Notes: generated by a model not told the origin, from the sequence alone. A stretch of 64,000 nt of DNA from Mycetohabitans endofungorum (GCF_037477895.1 NZ_CP132744.1:1612001-1676000); one strand, 5' to 3'. Shown: positions 1 to 8,560, counted from the first letter of the stretch. Program-made: numbers and translations.

Positions 1-1
1 A

Positions 2-349
2 CAAAGCAGCGGCGCCCTGCTCGCACCGGCGGTCCGGGCAGAGCTGGCGAAGCTGCCGGCCGACACGCCGTTCTACTCGGTGGACATGCTCGACCATACG
101 CTGCCGTTCTATGTCCGCCACACGACCATCATGGTCCAGCACGCAGATGAGCTATGGTTCGGCGCAACGATCGAGCCAAGCAAGTGGATTCCGACGATTG
201 ACCAGTGGCGCGCCCGGTGGCATGAGCCCGGACCCGCACTGGCGTTGTTGCCGCCATCGCTGTACGGGCAACTGGCCGCCGCCGGCGTGCCGATGCAGGT
301 GATTGCGCGCGACACGCGGCGCGTCGTCGTCGCCAAACCTCAACTGTAA
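2..349 (+). CDS. arnT: Aminoarabinose/glycosyl transferase ArnT-like, C-terminal part (5' end outside window)
   Basis: Open from the first bases of the window to the TAA at 347-349, so only about 115 C-terminal residues are visible. The piece reads like the periplasmic C-terminal domain of GT39 lipid A transferases (FYSVDMLDHTLPFYV, WFGATIEPSKW). Such enzymes move 4-amino-4-deoxy-L-arabinose from undecaprenyl phosphate to lipid A at the outer face of the inner membrane. It sits directly ahead of a small transporter and arnB-C-A-D, which supports ArnT rather than another GT39 enzyme. The catalytic membrane part is not visible, so the assignment leans on context. Confidence 0.75.
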   Translation, partial: QSSGALLAPAVRAELAKLPADTPFYSVDMLDHTLPFYVRHTTIMVQHADELWFGATIEPSKWIPTIDQWRARWHEPGPALALLPPSLYGQLAAAGVPMQVIARDTRRVVVAKPQL

Positions 350-360
350 GCCGAGCCTAG

Positions 361-732
361 ATGAATCCGATTTCCCTTGCGTGCATTCTTTCCGGCGTGC
401 TGCTCAACACGTGCGCGCAGCTGTTGCTCAAGGCCGGGGTGAATGCGGTCGGTCATTTTGAATTCTCGGCGGCAAACATCGTGCCGATCAGCGTGCGACT
501 AGTCACGCAGTGGCCGATCATTGGCGGGTTGGCATGCTATGTCGTCAGCGTCGTCGTCTGGATCCTCGGGCTGTCGCGCGTAGACGTGTCGATCGCCTAC
601 CCGATGTTGTCGCTCGGCTACGCGGTCAATGCGGTAGCGGCCTGGTACCTGTTCGGCGAGGTCATGTCGGTACAGCGCCTCGTCGGCATCGGTATCATTC
701 TATTCGGCGTGGTCGTGCTGGCGCGCGGTTGA
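361..732 (+). CDS. Small EamA/SMR-type membrane protein, probable Ara4N-undecaprenyl phosphate flippase subunit
   Basis: 123 residues with four hydrophobic segments, the size and pattern of the ArnE/ArnF small multidrug-resistance-like proteins that flip aminoarabinose-undecaprenyl phosphate across the inner membrane. It lies 11 bp after arnT and 39 bp before arnB on the same strand, so it is almost certainly in the arn operon. In enterobacteria two such subunits (ArnE and ArnF) work together; only one is visible here. A second could lie upstream of the window, or this one may act as a homodimer. I cannot tell ArnE from ArnF by eye, so no symbol is given. Confidence 0.75.
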   Translation: MNPISLACILSGVLLNTCAQLLLKAGVNAVGHFEFSAANIVPISVRLVTQWPIIGGLACYVVSVVVWILGLSRVDVSIAYPMLSLGYAVNAVAAWYLFGEVMSVQRLVGIGIILFGVVVLARG

Positions 733-771
733 GCCCATCCAGCCTCCTGAGAGAACTAGATCATACATACC

Positions 772-1920
772 ATGAGCGAAACCTCCTTGCCCTTTTTGCC
801 GTTCGTGCGGCCGCACGTCGATGAGGAGACGATTGCCGGCGTCGTCGATGTGCTGCGCAGCGGCTGGATCACGACCGGCCCGCAAAACGCCCGTTTCGAA
901 GCAGCGCTGTCCAAGTACTGCGGCCGGCCGGTGCGAACCTTCAATTCGGGCACCTGCACGATGGAAATCGCACTGCGCATCGCCGGCATCGGGACCGGCG
1001 ACGAAGTGATCACCACGCCGCTGTCATGGGTGTCCACCAGCAACGTGATCTGCGAGGTGGGCGCGACCCCGATATTCGCCGACATCGACCCGATCACCCG
1101 AAACCTGGATCTGGACAAGCTCGAGGCCGCCATCACGCCGCGCACGCGCGCGATCATCCCAGTGTATTTGGCCGGGATGCCGATGGACCTGGAGCGGCTC
1201 CATGCGATCGCGCGCACGCACCGGTTGCGCGTGGTCGAGGACGCCGCACAGGCGCTCGGCTCAAGCTGGAACGGCCGGCGCGTCGGCACGTGCGGCGACT
1301 TCGTGTCATTCAGCTTCCATGCGAACAAGAACATCACATCGATCGAGGGCGGTGCGCTGGTGATGAACCACGATGACGAAGCACGGCTCGCCGAAAAGTA
1401 TCGGCTGCAGGGCATCACGCGCACCGGCTTTGACGGAATGGAATGCGACGTGCTCGGCGGCAAGTACAATTTGACTGATGTCGCTGCGCGTGTCGGGTTG
1501 GGCTCGCTGGCCCGCCTGGACGAAATCACCGCGCAGCGCCGCGCGCTGGCGCGCGCGTATTTTGAGCATTTCGCCGGCGGCGCGGCCATGGCCGCCGGCG
1601 TGGAGTTGCCGCCCGCAGACTTCACGAACTCAAATTGGCACATGTTTCAGATCGTGCTGCCATTGGAGCGGCTTACGATCGAGCGCGCCGATTTCATGGC
1701 GCAGATGAAGGAGCGCGGTATCGGCACTGGCGTGCACTATCCGCCGATCCACCTATTTAAGCTATACCGGGAACGGGGCTTCGGCCCAGGCATGTTCCCA
1801 CACGCAGAGCGCGTTGGGCGGGCGATCGTCACGCTGCCGCTGTTTCCGCAAATGACAATGGCTGACGTGTCGCGCGTCGTGCAAGCCGTCAACGAGATTA
1901 TTCACCGTCATCAACAATGA
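772..1920 (+). CDS. arnB: UDP-4-amino-4-deoxy-L-arabinose-oxoglutarate aminotransferase
   Basis: 382 residues, the usual ArnB length. It is a DegT/DnrJ/EryC1-fold PLP aminotransferase that makes UDP-Ara4N from the UDP-4-keto-pentose, using glutamate. The PLP-binding lysine is K186 in SFHANKNITS, and the cofactor-pairing aspartate is D157 in VVEDAAQALG. Cytosolic. The stop overlaps the arnC start by 4 bp (ATGA at 1917-1920), which implies translational coupling. Its place between the flippase-like gene and arnC fits the aminoarabinose pathway and distinguishes it from other sugar aminotransferases of this fold. Confidence 0.93.
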   Translation: MSETSLPFLPFVRPHVDEETIAGVVDVLRSGWITTGPQNARFEAALSKYCGRPVRTFNSGTCTMEIALRIAGIGTGDEVITTPLSWVSTSNVICEVGATPIFADIDPITRNLDLDKLEAAITPRTRAIIPVYLAGMPMDLERLHAIARTHRLRVVEDAAQALGSSWNGRRVGTCGDFVSFSFHANKNITSIEGGALVMNHDDEARLAEKYRLQGITRTGFDGMECDVLGGKYNLTDVAARVGLGSLARLDEITAQRRALARAYFEHFAGGAAMAAGVELPPADFTNSNWHMFQIVLPLERLTIERADFMAQMKERGIGTGVHYPPIHLFKLYRERGFGPGMFPHAERVGRAIVTLPLFPQMTMADVSRVVQAVNEIIHRHQQ

Positions 1921-2972
1921 ATAAACCTGAACTGTCCGTCGTGATCCCCGTCTACAACGAGGAGGCGGGCCTGGCCGCACTGTTTGCGCGGCTCTATCCG
2001 GCGCTGGACGCGCTGGACTTGACCTACGAAGTGATTTTCATTAACGACGGCAGTCGTGATCGCTCGGCCGCGATGCTGGCCGAGCAGTACCACACGCGCC
2101 CAGACACCACCCGTGTCGTGCTGCTCAACGGTAATTACGGGCAACACATGGCGATCCTCGCCGGGTTCGAGCAGACGCGCGGCGACATCGTGATTACACT
2201 CGATGCGGACTTGCAGAATCCACCGGAGGAAATCGGCAAGCTGGTGGCCAAGATGCGCGAGGGCCACGACTACGTCGGCACGGTCCGGCTGCAGCGGCGC
2301 GACAGCCTGTTCCGCCGCAAGGCGTCGGCCGCGATGAACCGGTTGCGCGAGCGCATCACGCGGATCCGGATGGCCGACCAAGGTTGCATGCTGCGCGCGT
2401 ACAGCCGCCGCATCATCGACACGATCAACCTGTGCGGCGAGATCAACACGTTCATCCCGGCGCTCGCCTACACGTTCGCGCAAAATCCGGTCGAGATCGA
2501 GGTATCGCACGAGGAGCGTTTCGCCGGCGAATCGAAGTATTCGCTGTACAGCTTGATTCGGTTGAACTTCGACTTGGTCACCGGCTTCTCGGTGGTGCCG
2601 CTGCAATGGCTGTCGTTCGTCGGCGTGATCCTGTCCAGCGGCTCCGCGGCGCTGTTCCTGCTGCTGCTGGTGCGGCGCTTCATCATTGGCGCGGAAGTTC
2701 AAGGCGTGTTCACGCTGTTCGCGATCACGTTCTTTCTGCTCGGCGTGATCATTTTCGCGCTCGGCCTGCTCGGTGAATACATCGGCCGGATCTACCAGCA
2801 AGTGCGCGCGCGGCCACGCTATTTGGTGCAGGCGGTGCTGCAGCAGCGCGACAGCGATGCACCAACGCATGACCGCGCGCCGGCTCCCCCGGTGCAGCAC
2901 GTCGCGCGCGGCGAGCACGCAGATGGCACGGTGAAGTGCGACGCAGATGGTACGGTGGAGCGCGGCCAATGA
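1917..2972 (+). CDS. arnC: Undecaprenyl-phosphate 4-deoxy-4-formamido-L-arabinose transferase
   Basis: 351 residues. The N-terminal GT2 domain (SVVIPVYNEE, VIFINDGSRDRS, ITLDADLQNPP) carries the acidic metal-binding motifs. Two hydrophobic hairpin segments follow at roughly residues 230-290 and anchor the enzyme in the inner membrane. It transfers formyl-Ara4N from UDP to undecaprenyl phosphate. Its start overlaps arnB and its stop overlaps the next gene at 2969-2972 (ATGA). The last 17 residues come from an imperfect 24-bp tandem duplication, an extension I do not recall from enterobacterial ArnC. Confidence 0.93.
   Translation: MNKPELSVVIPVYNEEAGLAALFARLYPALDALDLTYEVIFINDGSRDRSAAMLAEQYHTRPDTTRVVLLNGNYGQHMAILAGFEQTRGDIVITLDADLQNPPEEIGKLVAKMREGHDYVGTVRLQRRDSLFRRKASAAMNRLRERITRIRMADQGCMLRAYSRRIIDTINLCGEINTFIPALAYTFAQNPVEIEVSHEERFAGESKYSLYSLIRLNFDLVTGFSVVPLQWLSFVGVILSSGSAALFLLLLVRRFIIGAEVQGVFTLFAITFFLLGVIIFALGLLGEYIGRIYQQVRARPRYLVQAVLQQRDSDAPTHDRAPAPPVQHVARGEHADGTVKCDADGTVERGQ
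2918..2965 (+). repeat. Imperfect 24-bp tandem duplication in the 3' end of arnC
   Basis: Two adjacent 24-bp units (2918-2941 and 2942-2965) match at about 20 of 24 positions and encode ADGTVKCD followed by ADGTVERG. The duplication keeps the frame and sits just before the arnC stop and the overlapping start of the next gene. Confidence 0.8.
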
Positions 2973-3925
2973 ACGCGCGCGCCGTCGTCTTCGCGTATCA
3001 CAATGTCGGCGCACGCTGCCTGCGCGTGCTACTCGCGCGCGGCGTGGACGTCGCGCTCGTCGTCACACACCAAGACAATCCGCAAGAGCGCATTTGGTTC
3101 GAAAGCGTGGCGGCGGTCGCGGCCGACTACGGATTGCCGGTGATCACGCCCGCCGATTCGCACGCGCCGGAGTTGGTCGAGGCCGTACGCGCGGTGCAGC
3201 CAGATTTTCTGTTTTCGTTCTACTACCGGCACATGCTGCCAGCTGACCTGCTCACACTGGCGCCACGCGGCGCATTCAACCTGCACGGCTCGCTGCTACC
3301 GAAGTACCGTGGCCGCGTGCCAACCAACTGGGCCGTGCTCAACGGTGAAACCGAGACGGGCGCCACGCTGCACGAGATGACGGCCAAGCCGGACGCCGGG
3401 GCGATCGTCGCGCAGACGCCAGTGCCGATCCTGCCGGACGATACCGCGAGCCAGGTATTCGATAAGGTGACGGTGGCCGCCGAGCAGACGTTGTGGCGGG
3501 TGCTACCGGCCCTGCTGGCCGGCGACGCACCGCGGCTGCCGAACGATCTGGCCGCGGGCAGCTATTTTGGTGGGCGCAGGCCCGAGGATGGCCGCATTGA
3601 CTGGAGCCTGCCCGCACAACAGGTCTACAACCTGGTGCGCGCGGTCGCACCGCCGTATCCGGGCGCATTCACCGACGTCAGCGGCGAGCGCTTTATCGTC
3701 GCTGCGGCCCGGCTTGCGCATCATAACGCGGCCAGCACCGCGACATTGCCGCCAGGCTTGCAGGTTTGCGATAATGCGCTATTTGGCGTGTGCGGCGATG
3801 GCCGCGCGCTGGCGATCCGCGAACTGCGCCATGTTGGCTGCAACGCCTCCGGTCCTACGCACGACGAGCGCGTCATCGACGCGGCAACGTTCCTGCGCCT
3901 TACTCAATCCTCATCGCATTCATGA
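2969..3925 (+). CDS. arnA: UDP-Ara4N formyltransferase (ArnA N-terminal half as a separate gene)
   Basis: 318 residues from the ATG at 2969, which overlaps the arnC stop (ATGA); an in-frame start at 2936 would lie deep inside arnC and is less likely. The formyltransferase core is clear: FNLHGSLLPKYRG holds the catalytic Asn and His, and EMTAKPDAGAIV supplies the Asp. It formylates UDP-Ara4N with N10-formyltetrahydrofolate so that ArnC can use it. In enterobacteria this activity is fused to the decarboxylase; here the two halves are separate ORFs overlapping by 4 bp at 3922-3925. Confidence 0.9.
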   Translation: MNARAVVFAYHNVGARCLRVLLARGVDVALVVTHQDNPQERIWFESVAAVAADYGLPVITPADSHAPELVEAVRAVQPDFLFSFYYRHMLPADLLTLAPRGAFNLHGSLLPKYRGRVPTNWAVLNGETETGATLHEMTAKPDAGAIVAQTPVPILPDDTASQVFDKVTVAAEQTLWRVLPALLAGDAPRLPNDLAAGSYFGGRRPEDGRIDWSLPAQQVYNLVRAVAPPYPGAFTDVSGERFIVAAARLAHHNAASTATLPPGLQVCDNALFGVCGDGRALAIRELRHVGCNASGPTHDERVIDAATFLRLTQSSSHS

Positions 3926-4962
3926 AAAAAGTCCTGATCCTCGGCATCAACGGCTTCATCGGCCATCACCTGTCCAAGCGCATCCTCGAAACCACCGATT
4001 GGGAAGTCTATGGGATGGACATGCAGAAGGATCGTCTGGGCGGTCTGACGCAGCATCCGCGAATGCACTTCTTCGAAGGCGACATCACGATCAACAAGGA
4101 ATGGGTCGAGTATCACATCCGCAAGTGTGACGTGATCCTGCCGTTGGTCGCGATCGCCACGCCAGCCACCTATGTAAAACAGCCGCTGCGCGTGTTCGAG
4201 CTTGATTTTGAGGCCAACATGCCGATTGTGCGCTCAGCGGTCAAATACGGCAAACATCTGGTCTTTCCGTCCACTTCCGAGGTGTACGGCATGTGCACCG
4301 ATGGCGAGTTCGACCCGGAAGCCTCGCCGTTGATCTACGGCCCGATCAACAAGCCGCGCTGGATCTACGCATGCTCGAAGCAGTTGATGGACCGCGTGAT
4401 TTGGGGCTACGGCATGGAGGGCCTGAATTTCACGCTGTTTCGCCCGTTCAACTGGATCGGCCCGGGACTGGACACGATCCACACGCCGAAGGAGGGATCA
4501 TCGCGCGTGGTCACGCAGTTCCTCGGCCATATCGTGCGGGGCGAGAACATTAGCCTGGTCGACGGCGGCGCGCAAAAACGCGCGTTCACCGACATCGACG
4601 ACGGCATCTCAGCGCTGGTGCGGATTATCGAGAATCCGGCCGGCATCGCGACCGGCAAAATCTATAATATCGGCAATCCACACAACAATTTCTCGGTGCG
4701 CGATCTGGCCGACAAAATGCTGGCGCTGGCGGCAGAGTACCCCGAATATGCGCAGTCTGCACAACAGGTGAAACTGGTAGAAACCTCGTCGAGCGCCTAT
4801 TACGGCACCGGCTACCAGGACGTGCAAAACCGCGTGCCGAAGATCGACAATACGAAGCAGGATCTGGCTTGGGCGCCAACGCTGTCGATGGACGACGCGC
4901 TGCGCAAGATCTTCGAGGCATACCGCTCGCAGGTCGCCGAAGCCCGCGCGCTGGTCGACTGA
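3922..4962 (+). CDS. arnA: UDP-glucuronic acid decarboxylase (ArnA C-terminal half as a separate gene)
   Basis: 346 residues from the ATG at 3922. It is an NAD-dependent extended SDR: the Rossmann motif GINGFIGHHL lies near the N-terminus, STSEVYGM carries the Ser/Glu pair used by ArnA, YACSK gives the catalytic Tyr and Lys, and QKRAFTDIDDG holds the arginine region typical of the decarboxylase. It oxidises and decarboxylates UDP-glucuronate to the UDP-4-keto-pentose that ArnB aminates. Coupled to the formyltransferase gene by an ATGA overlap. Confidence 0.92.
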   Translation: MKKVLILGINGFIGHHLSKRILETTDWEVYGMDMQKDRLGGLTQHPRMHFFEGDITINKEWVEYHIRKCDVILPLVAIATPATYVKQPLRVFELDFEANMPIVRSAVKYGKHLVFPSTSEVYGMCTDGEFDPEASPLIYGPINKPRWIYACSKQLMDRVIWGYGMEGLNFTLFRPFNWIGPGLDTIHTPKEGSSRVVTQFLGHIVRGENISLVDGGAQKRAFTDIDDGISALVRIIENPAGIATGKIYNIGNPHNNFSVRDLADKMLALAAEYPEYAQSAQQVKLVETSSSAYYGTGYQDVQNRVPKIDNTKQDLAWAPTLSMDDALRKIFEAYRSQVAEARALVD

Positions 4963-4980
4963 CGGCGCGGGTTGACGGCA

Positions 4981-5877
4981 ATGGCCCGCATCGTACTGAA
5001 GATCGACGTCGACACGCTGCGCGGCACCCGTGAAGGCGTGCCGAACCTCGTGCGGATGCTCCGGCACGCCGGCGCTGGCGCGACGTTCCTGTTTAGCCTA
5101 GGCCCCGACCACACGGGTTGGGCATTGCGCCGGGTATTCCGGCCGGGGTTCCTGCGCAAGGTGTCGCGCACGTCGGTGCTCGAGCACTACGGCATTAAAA
5201 CGCTCGCCTACGGCGTGTTACTGCCCGGCCCGGACATCGGCGCGCGCGCGGCGACGCAAATGCGCGCCACACGCGATGCCGGCTTCGAGGTGGGCATTCA
5301 TACCTGGGACCACGTGTATTGGCAGGATAACGTGCGCACGCGTGAGCGCGCATGGACGATCGCGCAAATGGCGAAAAGCCACGCGCGCTTTGTTGAGGTA
5401 TTTGGTGAGGTGCCGCGTACCCATGGCGCGGCAGGCTGGCAGATGAACGACCATGCATTTCATCAGCTCGACGCGTGGGGCATCCGGTATGCATCCGACG
5501 GGCGCGGCCACGGCCCGTACCGGCCGACGGTCAACGGCATGCCGCTTGCGCATGTGCAGCTGCCAACCACCCTGCCGACATTGGACGAAGTGCTCGGGCT
5601 GGACGGGTTAAGCGTGGACAACGTCGCCGATTATCTGTTGTCGCTGACGCGGCACGACGGCGTTGACCACGTCTTTACGCTACACGCGGAACTGGAAGGA
5701 CAGAAGCTTGCCCCCGTGCTCGAACGCCTGCTGGCGGGCTGGCGCGCGCAGGGGCATACACTGGTGTCGATGGCCGACTATTACGCGACGCTGGACCTGG
5801 ACTCGCTGCCATCGTACCCTGTCGCGTGGGGCGAGGTGCCGGGCCGCGCCGGCGAGTTGATCATTCAGCCCGATTGA
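4981..5877 (+). CDS. arnD: 4-deoxy-4-formamido-L-arabinose-phosphoundecaprenol deformylase
   Basis: 298 residues from the ATG at 4981. A TTG at 4972 is in frame, but MARIVLKIDVDTLRGTREG aligns with the start of known ArnD proteins. NodB-type polysaccharide deacetylase fold: the metal-binding Asp is in KIDVDT and GIHTWDH supplies His ligands. It removes the formyl group from the undecaprenyl-linked sugar before ArnT uses it, making lipid A modification irreversible. Last gene of the visible operon, 18 bp after the decarboxylase gene. Confidence 0.92.
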   Translation: MARIVLKIDVDTLRGTREGVPNLVRMLRHAGAGATFLFSLGPDHTGWALRRVFRPGFLRKVSRTSVLEHYGIKTLAYGVLLPGPDIGARAATQMRATRDAGFEVGIHTWDHVYWQDNVRTRERAWTIAQMAKSHARFVEVFGEVPRTHGAAGWQMNDHAFHQLDAWGIRYASDGRGHGPYRPTVNGMPLAHVQLPTTLPTLDEVLGLDGLSVDNVADYLLSLTRHDGVDHVFTLHAELEGQKLAPVLERLLAGWRAQGHTLVSMADYYATLDLDSLPSYPVAWGEVPGRAGELIIQPD

Positions 5878-5953
5878 AACAATGGCGCGGCGCGAGCGTC
5901 GGTCCGCATCGGTCCTGCTTCGCTGCCGCTGATCATAATAACAGGAGAAATCC

Positions 5954-6418
5954 GTGCCGAGCATTGCGATCGACCACACCGTTCCCGATTTCACCGCCTC
6001 AGCGACGGGTGGCGAATTTACGCTGTCCGCGCTTAGGGGCAACAAGGTCGTTCTCTATTTCTATCCGAAGGACAACACACCAGGCTGCACCACCGAAAGC
6101 CTGGCGTTCCGTGACGCGTACCCAGCCTTTAAGCAAGCGGGTGCCGAGATCGTCGGCATCTCGCGCGACAGCGTACGCTCGCATGAGAACTTCCAGCGCA
6201 AGCTCGAATTGCCTTTCGTGCTGGTGTCCGATGCCGACGAGACTGTGTGTCAGCTATTCGATGTCGTCAAAATGAAAAAGATGTACGGTAAGCCAGTACG
6301 CGGCATCGAGCGCTCGACTTTCCTGCTCGATGCGCAGCGTGTATTGCGCCGCGAGTGGCGCGGCGTGAAGGTGCCCAACCATGTCGATGAGGTGCTAGCC
6401 GCCGTGCAAGCGCTGTGA
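5954..6418 (+). CDS. bcp: Thioredoxin-dependent thiol peroxidase (peroxiredoxin Q/BCP)
   Basis: 154 residues from a GTG start with a good ribosome site (AGGAGA at 5943-5948). The peroxidatic cysteine is C45 in KDNTPGCTTESLAF. It reduces hydrogen and organic peroxides in the cytosol. The second cysteine found five residues later in E. coli BCP is absent (TTESLAF follows), so the enzyme probably resolves its sulfenic acid with another cysteine or an external thiol. Not obviously linked to the arn genes. Confidence 0.93.
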   Translation: MPSIAIDHTVPDFTASATGGEFTLSALRGNKVVLYFYPKDNTPGCTTESLAFRDAYPAFKQAGAEIVGISRDSVRSHENFQRKLELPFVLVSDADETVCQLFDVVKMKKMYGKPVRGIERSTFLLDAQRVLRREWRGVKVPNHVDEVLAAVQAL

Positions 6419-6447
6419 CGCAGGGGATGCAGCGCGACATGTGCCCT

Positions 6448-6477
6448 TTGACGTGAGCGTTTGACGCAGGTTATAGT
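6448..6477 (+). promoter_or_regulatory. Sigma70-like promoter
   Basis: TTGACG at 6448-6453 and TATAGT at 6472-6477 are 18 bp apart, a strong match to the -35/-10 consensus. Transcription would start near 6484, after bcp. Confidence 0.6.
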
Positions 6478-6483
6478 GGGCCG

Positions 6484-6546
6484 CAATGAAGGCTAACTCC
6501 CTACCTTACCGCCGTGCTCCCCGTCCAAGGGGGTACGGCTTTTTTC
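6484..6546 (+). ncRNA. Candidate small RNA or terminated leader between bcp and phoH
   Basis: A good sigma70 promoter is followed after about 60 bases by an intrinsic terminator, giving a predicted transcript of about 60 nt. The body contains a CU-rich stretch (AACTCCCTACC) that could pair with Shine-Dalgarno sequences. Two other readings exist: a terminated leader of phoH, or a leader peptide, since an ATG at 6486 opens a 36-codon frame to 6596. I do not recognise the family. Confidence 0.45.
6511..6546 (+). terminator. Intrinsic terminator of the candidate small RNA
   Basis: GCCGTGCTCCCC pairs imperfectly with GGGGGTACGGC and is followed directly by a T-run (TTTTTTCTTT). Confidence 0.75.
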
Positions 6547-6603
6547 TTTGGAGTCACACCGACCTAGGCGAACCGGCACTCATTACATATGACTGACACT
6601 GGC

Positions 6604-6649
6604 GCACGCCACTCGGGGCGCCGCTGCGTCGGCGCCCCGAGTGGCGTGC
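6604..6649 (+). repeat. Perfect 19-bp inverted repeat in the phoH 5' region
   Basis: The arms at 6604-6622 and 6631-6649 are exact reverse complements (GCACGCCACTCGGGGCGCC on the left) around the 8-base loop GCTGCGTC. No T-run follows, so it is not a standard terminator. It ends 30 bp before the phoH start codon. It may be an RNA stability or translation element, a protein-binding palindrome, or a REP-like sequence. Confidence 0.85.
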
Positions 6650-6679
6650 ATCGTTGAACTGATTCCGTCAGAGGAAACC

Positions 6680-8560
6680 ATGCCTTTGCCTACCGCGCCG
6701 AGCAAACTCGGAAATCTGCTTTCACCCGACGAATACAAGGCCAAGGTGAAGACGGCCAAGGGCGCGCGCAAGCGCTCGCCCGCCACCGGGCACGACCATG
6801 ACGACGCTTACGCAAGCCGGGATGACGGTGTCGCATTCGGCGCCGCCGTGCGCGAGCCACTGCCGGCCCTGACATCGCTCGAAGCGGACAATGCAGCATT
6901 GCGCGCAGCGTTGCCGGACGAGGAAGTGGTACGCGAGACGCCCACCACGCGCAAGCGTAAGTCGAAGCAGACTGCGGCGCTGCTTCGGCCGTCACGCCCC
7001 GTCCCCGACACGATCCCGGCCGAGGTGGCCCGCGACGCGGCCGCGCCGGCGCCCGTCGCGTTGCGCGAGACACCCGCACCGGAACGCGTCACACCACCCA
7101 CGCTTTCCGCCGCGCCGGGCACATGCGGCACGCGGCGACGGGCCAGTACGCGCGCCGCCGACACGACACGCAAGCTTTTCGTCCTCGACACGAACGTGCT
7201 AATGCACGATCCGAGTTGCGTGTTCCGCTTCGAAGAACACGATGTCTACCTGCCGATGATCACGCTCGAGGAACTCGACAACCATAAGAAAGGGATGTCA
7301 GAGGTCGCGCGCAATGCCCGACAGGTCAGCCGCACGCTGGACGCGCTGGTGGCCGATGCCGGCGACGCGATGATCACCGGCATTGCGCTGTCGCGGCTGG
7401 GCAACCGGGAAGCGGCCGGGCGCCTGTTCTTCCAGACCGAACTCACTGATATTGAACCGGTGGTCGGGCTCCCGCAAGGCAAAGCGGATAACCAGATTCT
7501 GGGCGTTGTGCGGGCGCTGCAGGCGCAGATGTCGGAGCGGCAAGTCGTGCTGGTGTCCAAGGACATCAACATGCGCATTAAGGCGCATGCGCTCGGCTTG
7601 CCGGCCGAGGACTATTTCAATGACCAGGTCCTCGAAGACAAGGATCTGCTCTACTCGGGCGTGCGTGCGCTACCGCAGGATTTCTGGACGCGGCACGGCA
7701 AGGGCATGGAGAGCTGGCAGGACACCAAGACCGGCACCACGTACTACCGGGTCACCGGACCGCTGTGTGCGTCACTGCTGATCAACGAGTTCGTTTATCT
7801 CGAGCCCCATAACGGCGAGCCGGCATTCCATGCGGTGGTGCGAGAAATCAACGGCAAGACCGCGTTGCTGCAGACGCTGCGCGACTACGGGCACCACAAG
7901 AACAACGTATGGGGCATCACGGCGCGCAACCGCGAGCAGAACTTCGCGCTGAACCTGCTGATGAACCCGGAGGTCGATTTCGTCACGCTGCTCGGCCAGG
8001 CCGGTACCGGCAAAACGTTGATGGCATTGGCCGCGGGCCTAGCGCAGGTGCTCGATGAGAAGCGCTACAACGAGATCATCGTCACGCGCGCGACTGTGCC
8101 GGTAGGCGAGGACATCGGGTTTCTGCCCGGCACCGAGGAGGAAAAGATGCAGCCTTGGATGGGCGCGTTCGACGACAACCTCGAAGTGTTGCAAAAAACC
8201 GACGACACGGCCGGTGAATGGGGGCGCGCCGCCACACAGGAACTGATCCGTTCGCGGCTCAAGGTCAAGAGCATGAACTTCATGCGCGGACGCACCTTTG
8301 TCGATAAGTACGTGATCATCGATGAAGCGCAGAATCTGACGCCGAAACAAATGAAGACGTTGGTCACGCGGGCTGGCCCTGGCACGAAGATGATTTGCCT
8401 GGGCAACATCGCGCAAATCGACACGCCGTACTTGACAGAAGGCAGTTCGGGCCTGACCTACGTGGTCGATCGCTTCAAGGGGTGGACTCACGGCGGCCAC
8501 GTCACGCTGGCGCGTGGCGAACGGTCACGCTTGGCAGACTACGCGTCGGACGTGCTGTAG
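6680..8560 (+). CDS. phoH: PIN domain plus PhoH-family ATPase
   Basis: 626 residues from the ATG at 6680, preceded by GAGGAAA at 6671-6677; an in-frame GTG at 6641 falls inside the inverted repeat and is rejected. An Ala/Arg-rich, probably disordered N-terminus of about 160 residues is followed by a PIN ribonuclease domain (KLFVLDTNVLMHD from about residue 165). Then comes the PhoH P-loop ATPase, with Walker A GQAGTGKT near 440 and Walker B VIIDEAQ near 545. The architecture matches PhoH2-type proteins, thought to be RNA-unwinding and RNA-cutting; the substrate is not known from sequence. Followed by its own terminator. Confidence 0.88.
   Translation: MPLPTAPSKLGNLLSPDEYKAKVKTAKGARKRSPATGHDHDDAYASRDDGVAFGAAVREPLPALTSLEADNAALRAALPDEEVVRETPTTRKRKSKQTAALLRPSRPVPDTIPAEVARDAAAPAPVALRETPAPERVTPPTLSAAPGTCGTRRRASTRAADTTRKLFVLDTNVLMHDPSCVFRFEEHDVYLPMITLEELDNHKKGMSEVARNARQVSRTLDALVADAGDAMITGIALSRLGNREAAGRLFFQTELTDIEPVVGLPQGKADNQILGVVRALQAQMSERQVVLVSKDINMRIKAHALGLPAEDYFNDQVLEDKDLLYSGVRALPQDFWTRHGKGMESWQDTKTGTTYYRVTGPLCASLLINEFVYLEPHNGEPAFHAVVREINGKTALLQTLRDYGHHKNNVWGITARNREQNFALNLLMNPEVDFVTLLGQAGTGKTLMALAAGLAQVLDEKRYNEIIVTRATVPVGEDIGFLPGTEEEKMQPWMGAFDDNLEVLQKTDDTAGEWGRAATQELIRSRLKVKSMNFMRGRTFVDKYVIIDEAQNLTPKQMKTLVTRAGPGTKMICLGNIAQIDTPYLTEGSSGLTYVVDRFKGWTHGGHVTLARGERSRLADYASDVL

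Noticed and set aside
756..1643. Minus-strand ORF of 295 codons over arnB
   Set aside because: Lies antisense to a clear arnB, has Ser/Arg-rich shadow composition and no family motifs.
1911..3014. Minus-strand ORF of 367 codons over arnC
   Set aside because: Antisense shadow of arnC with low-complexity His/Arg/Gln composition.
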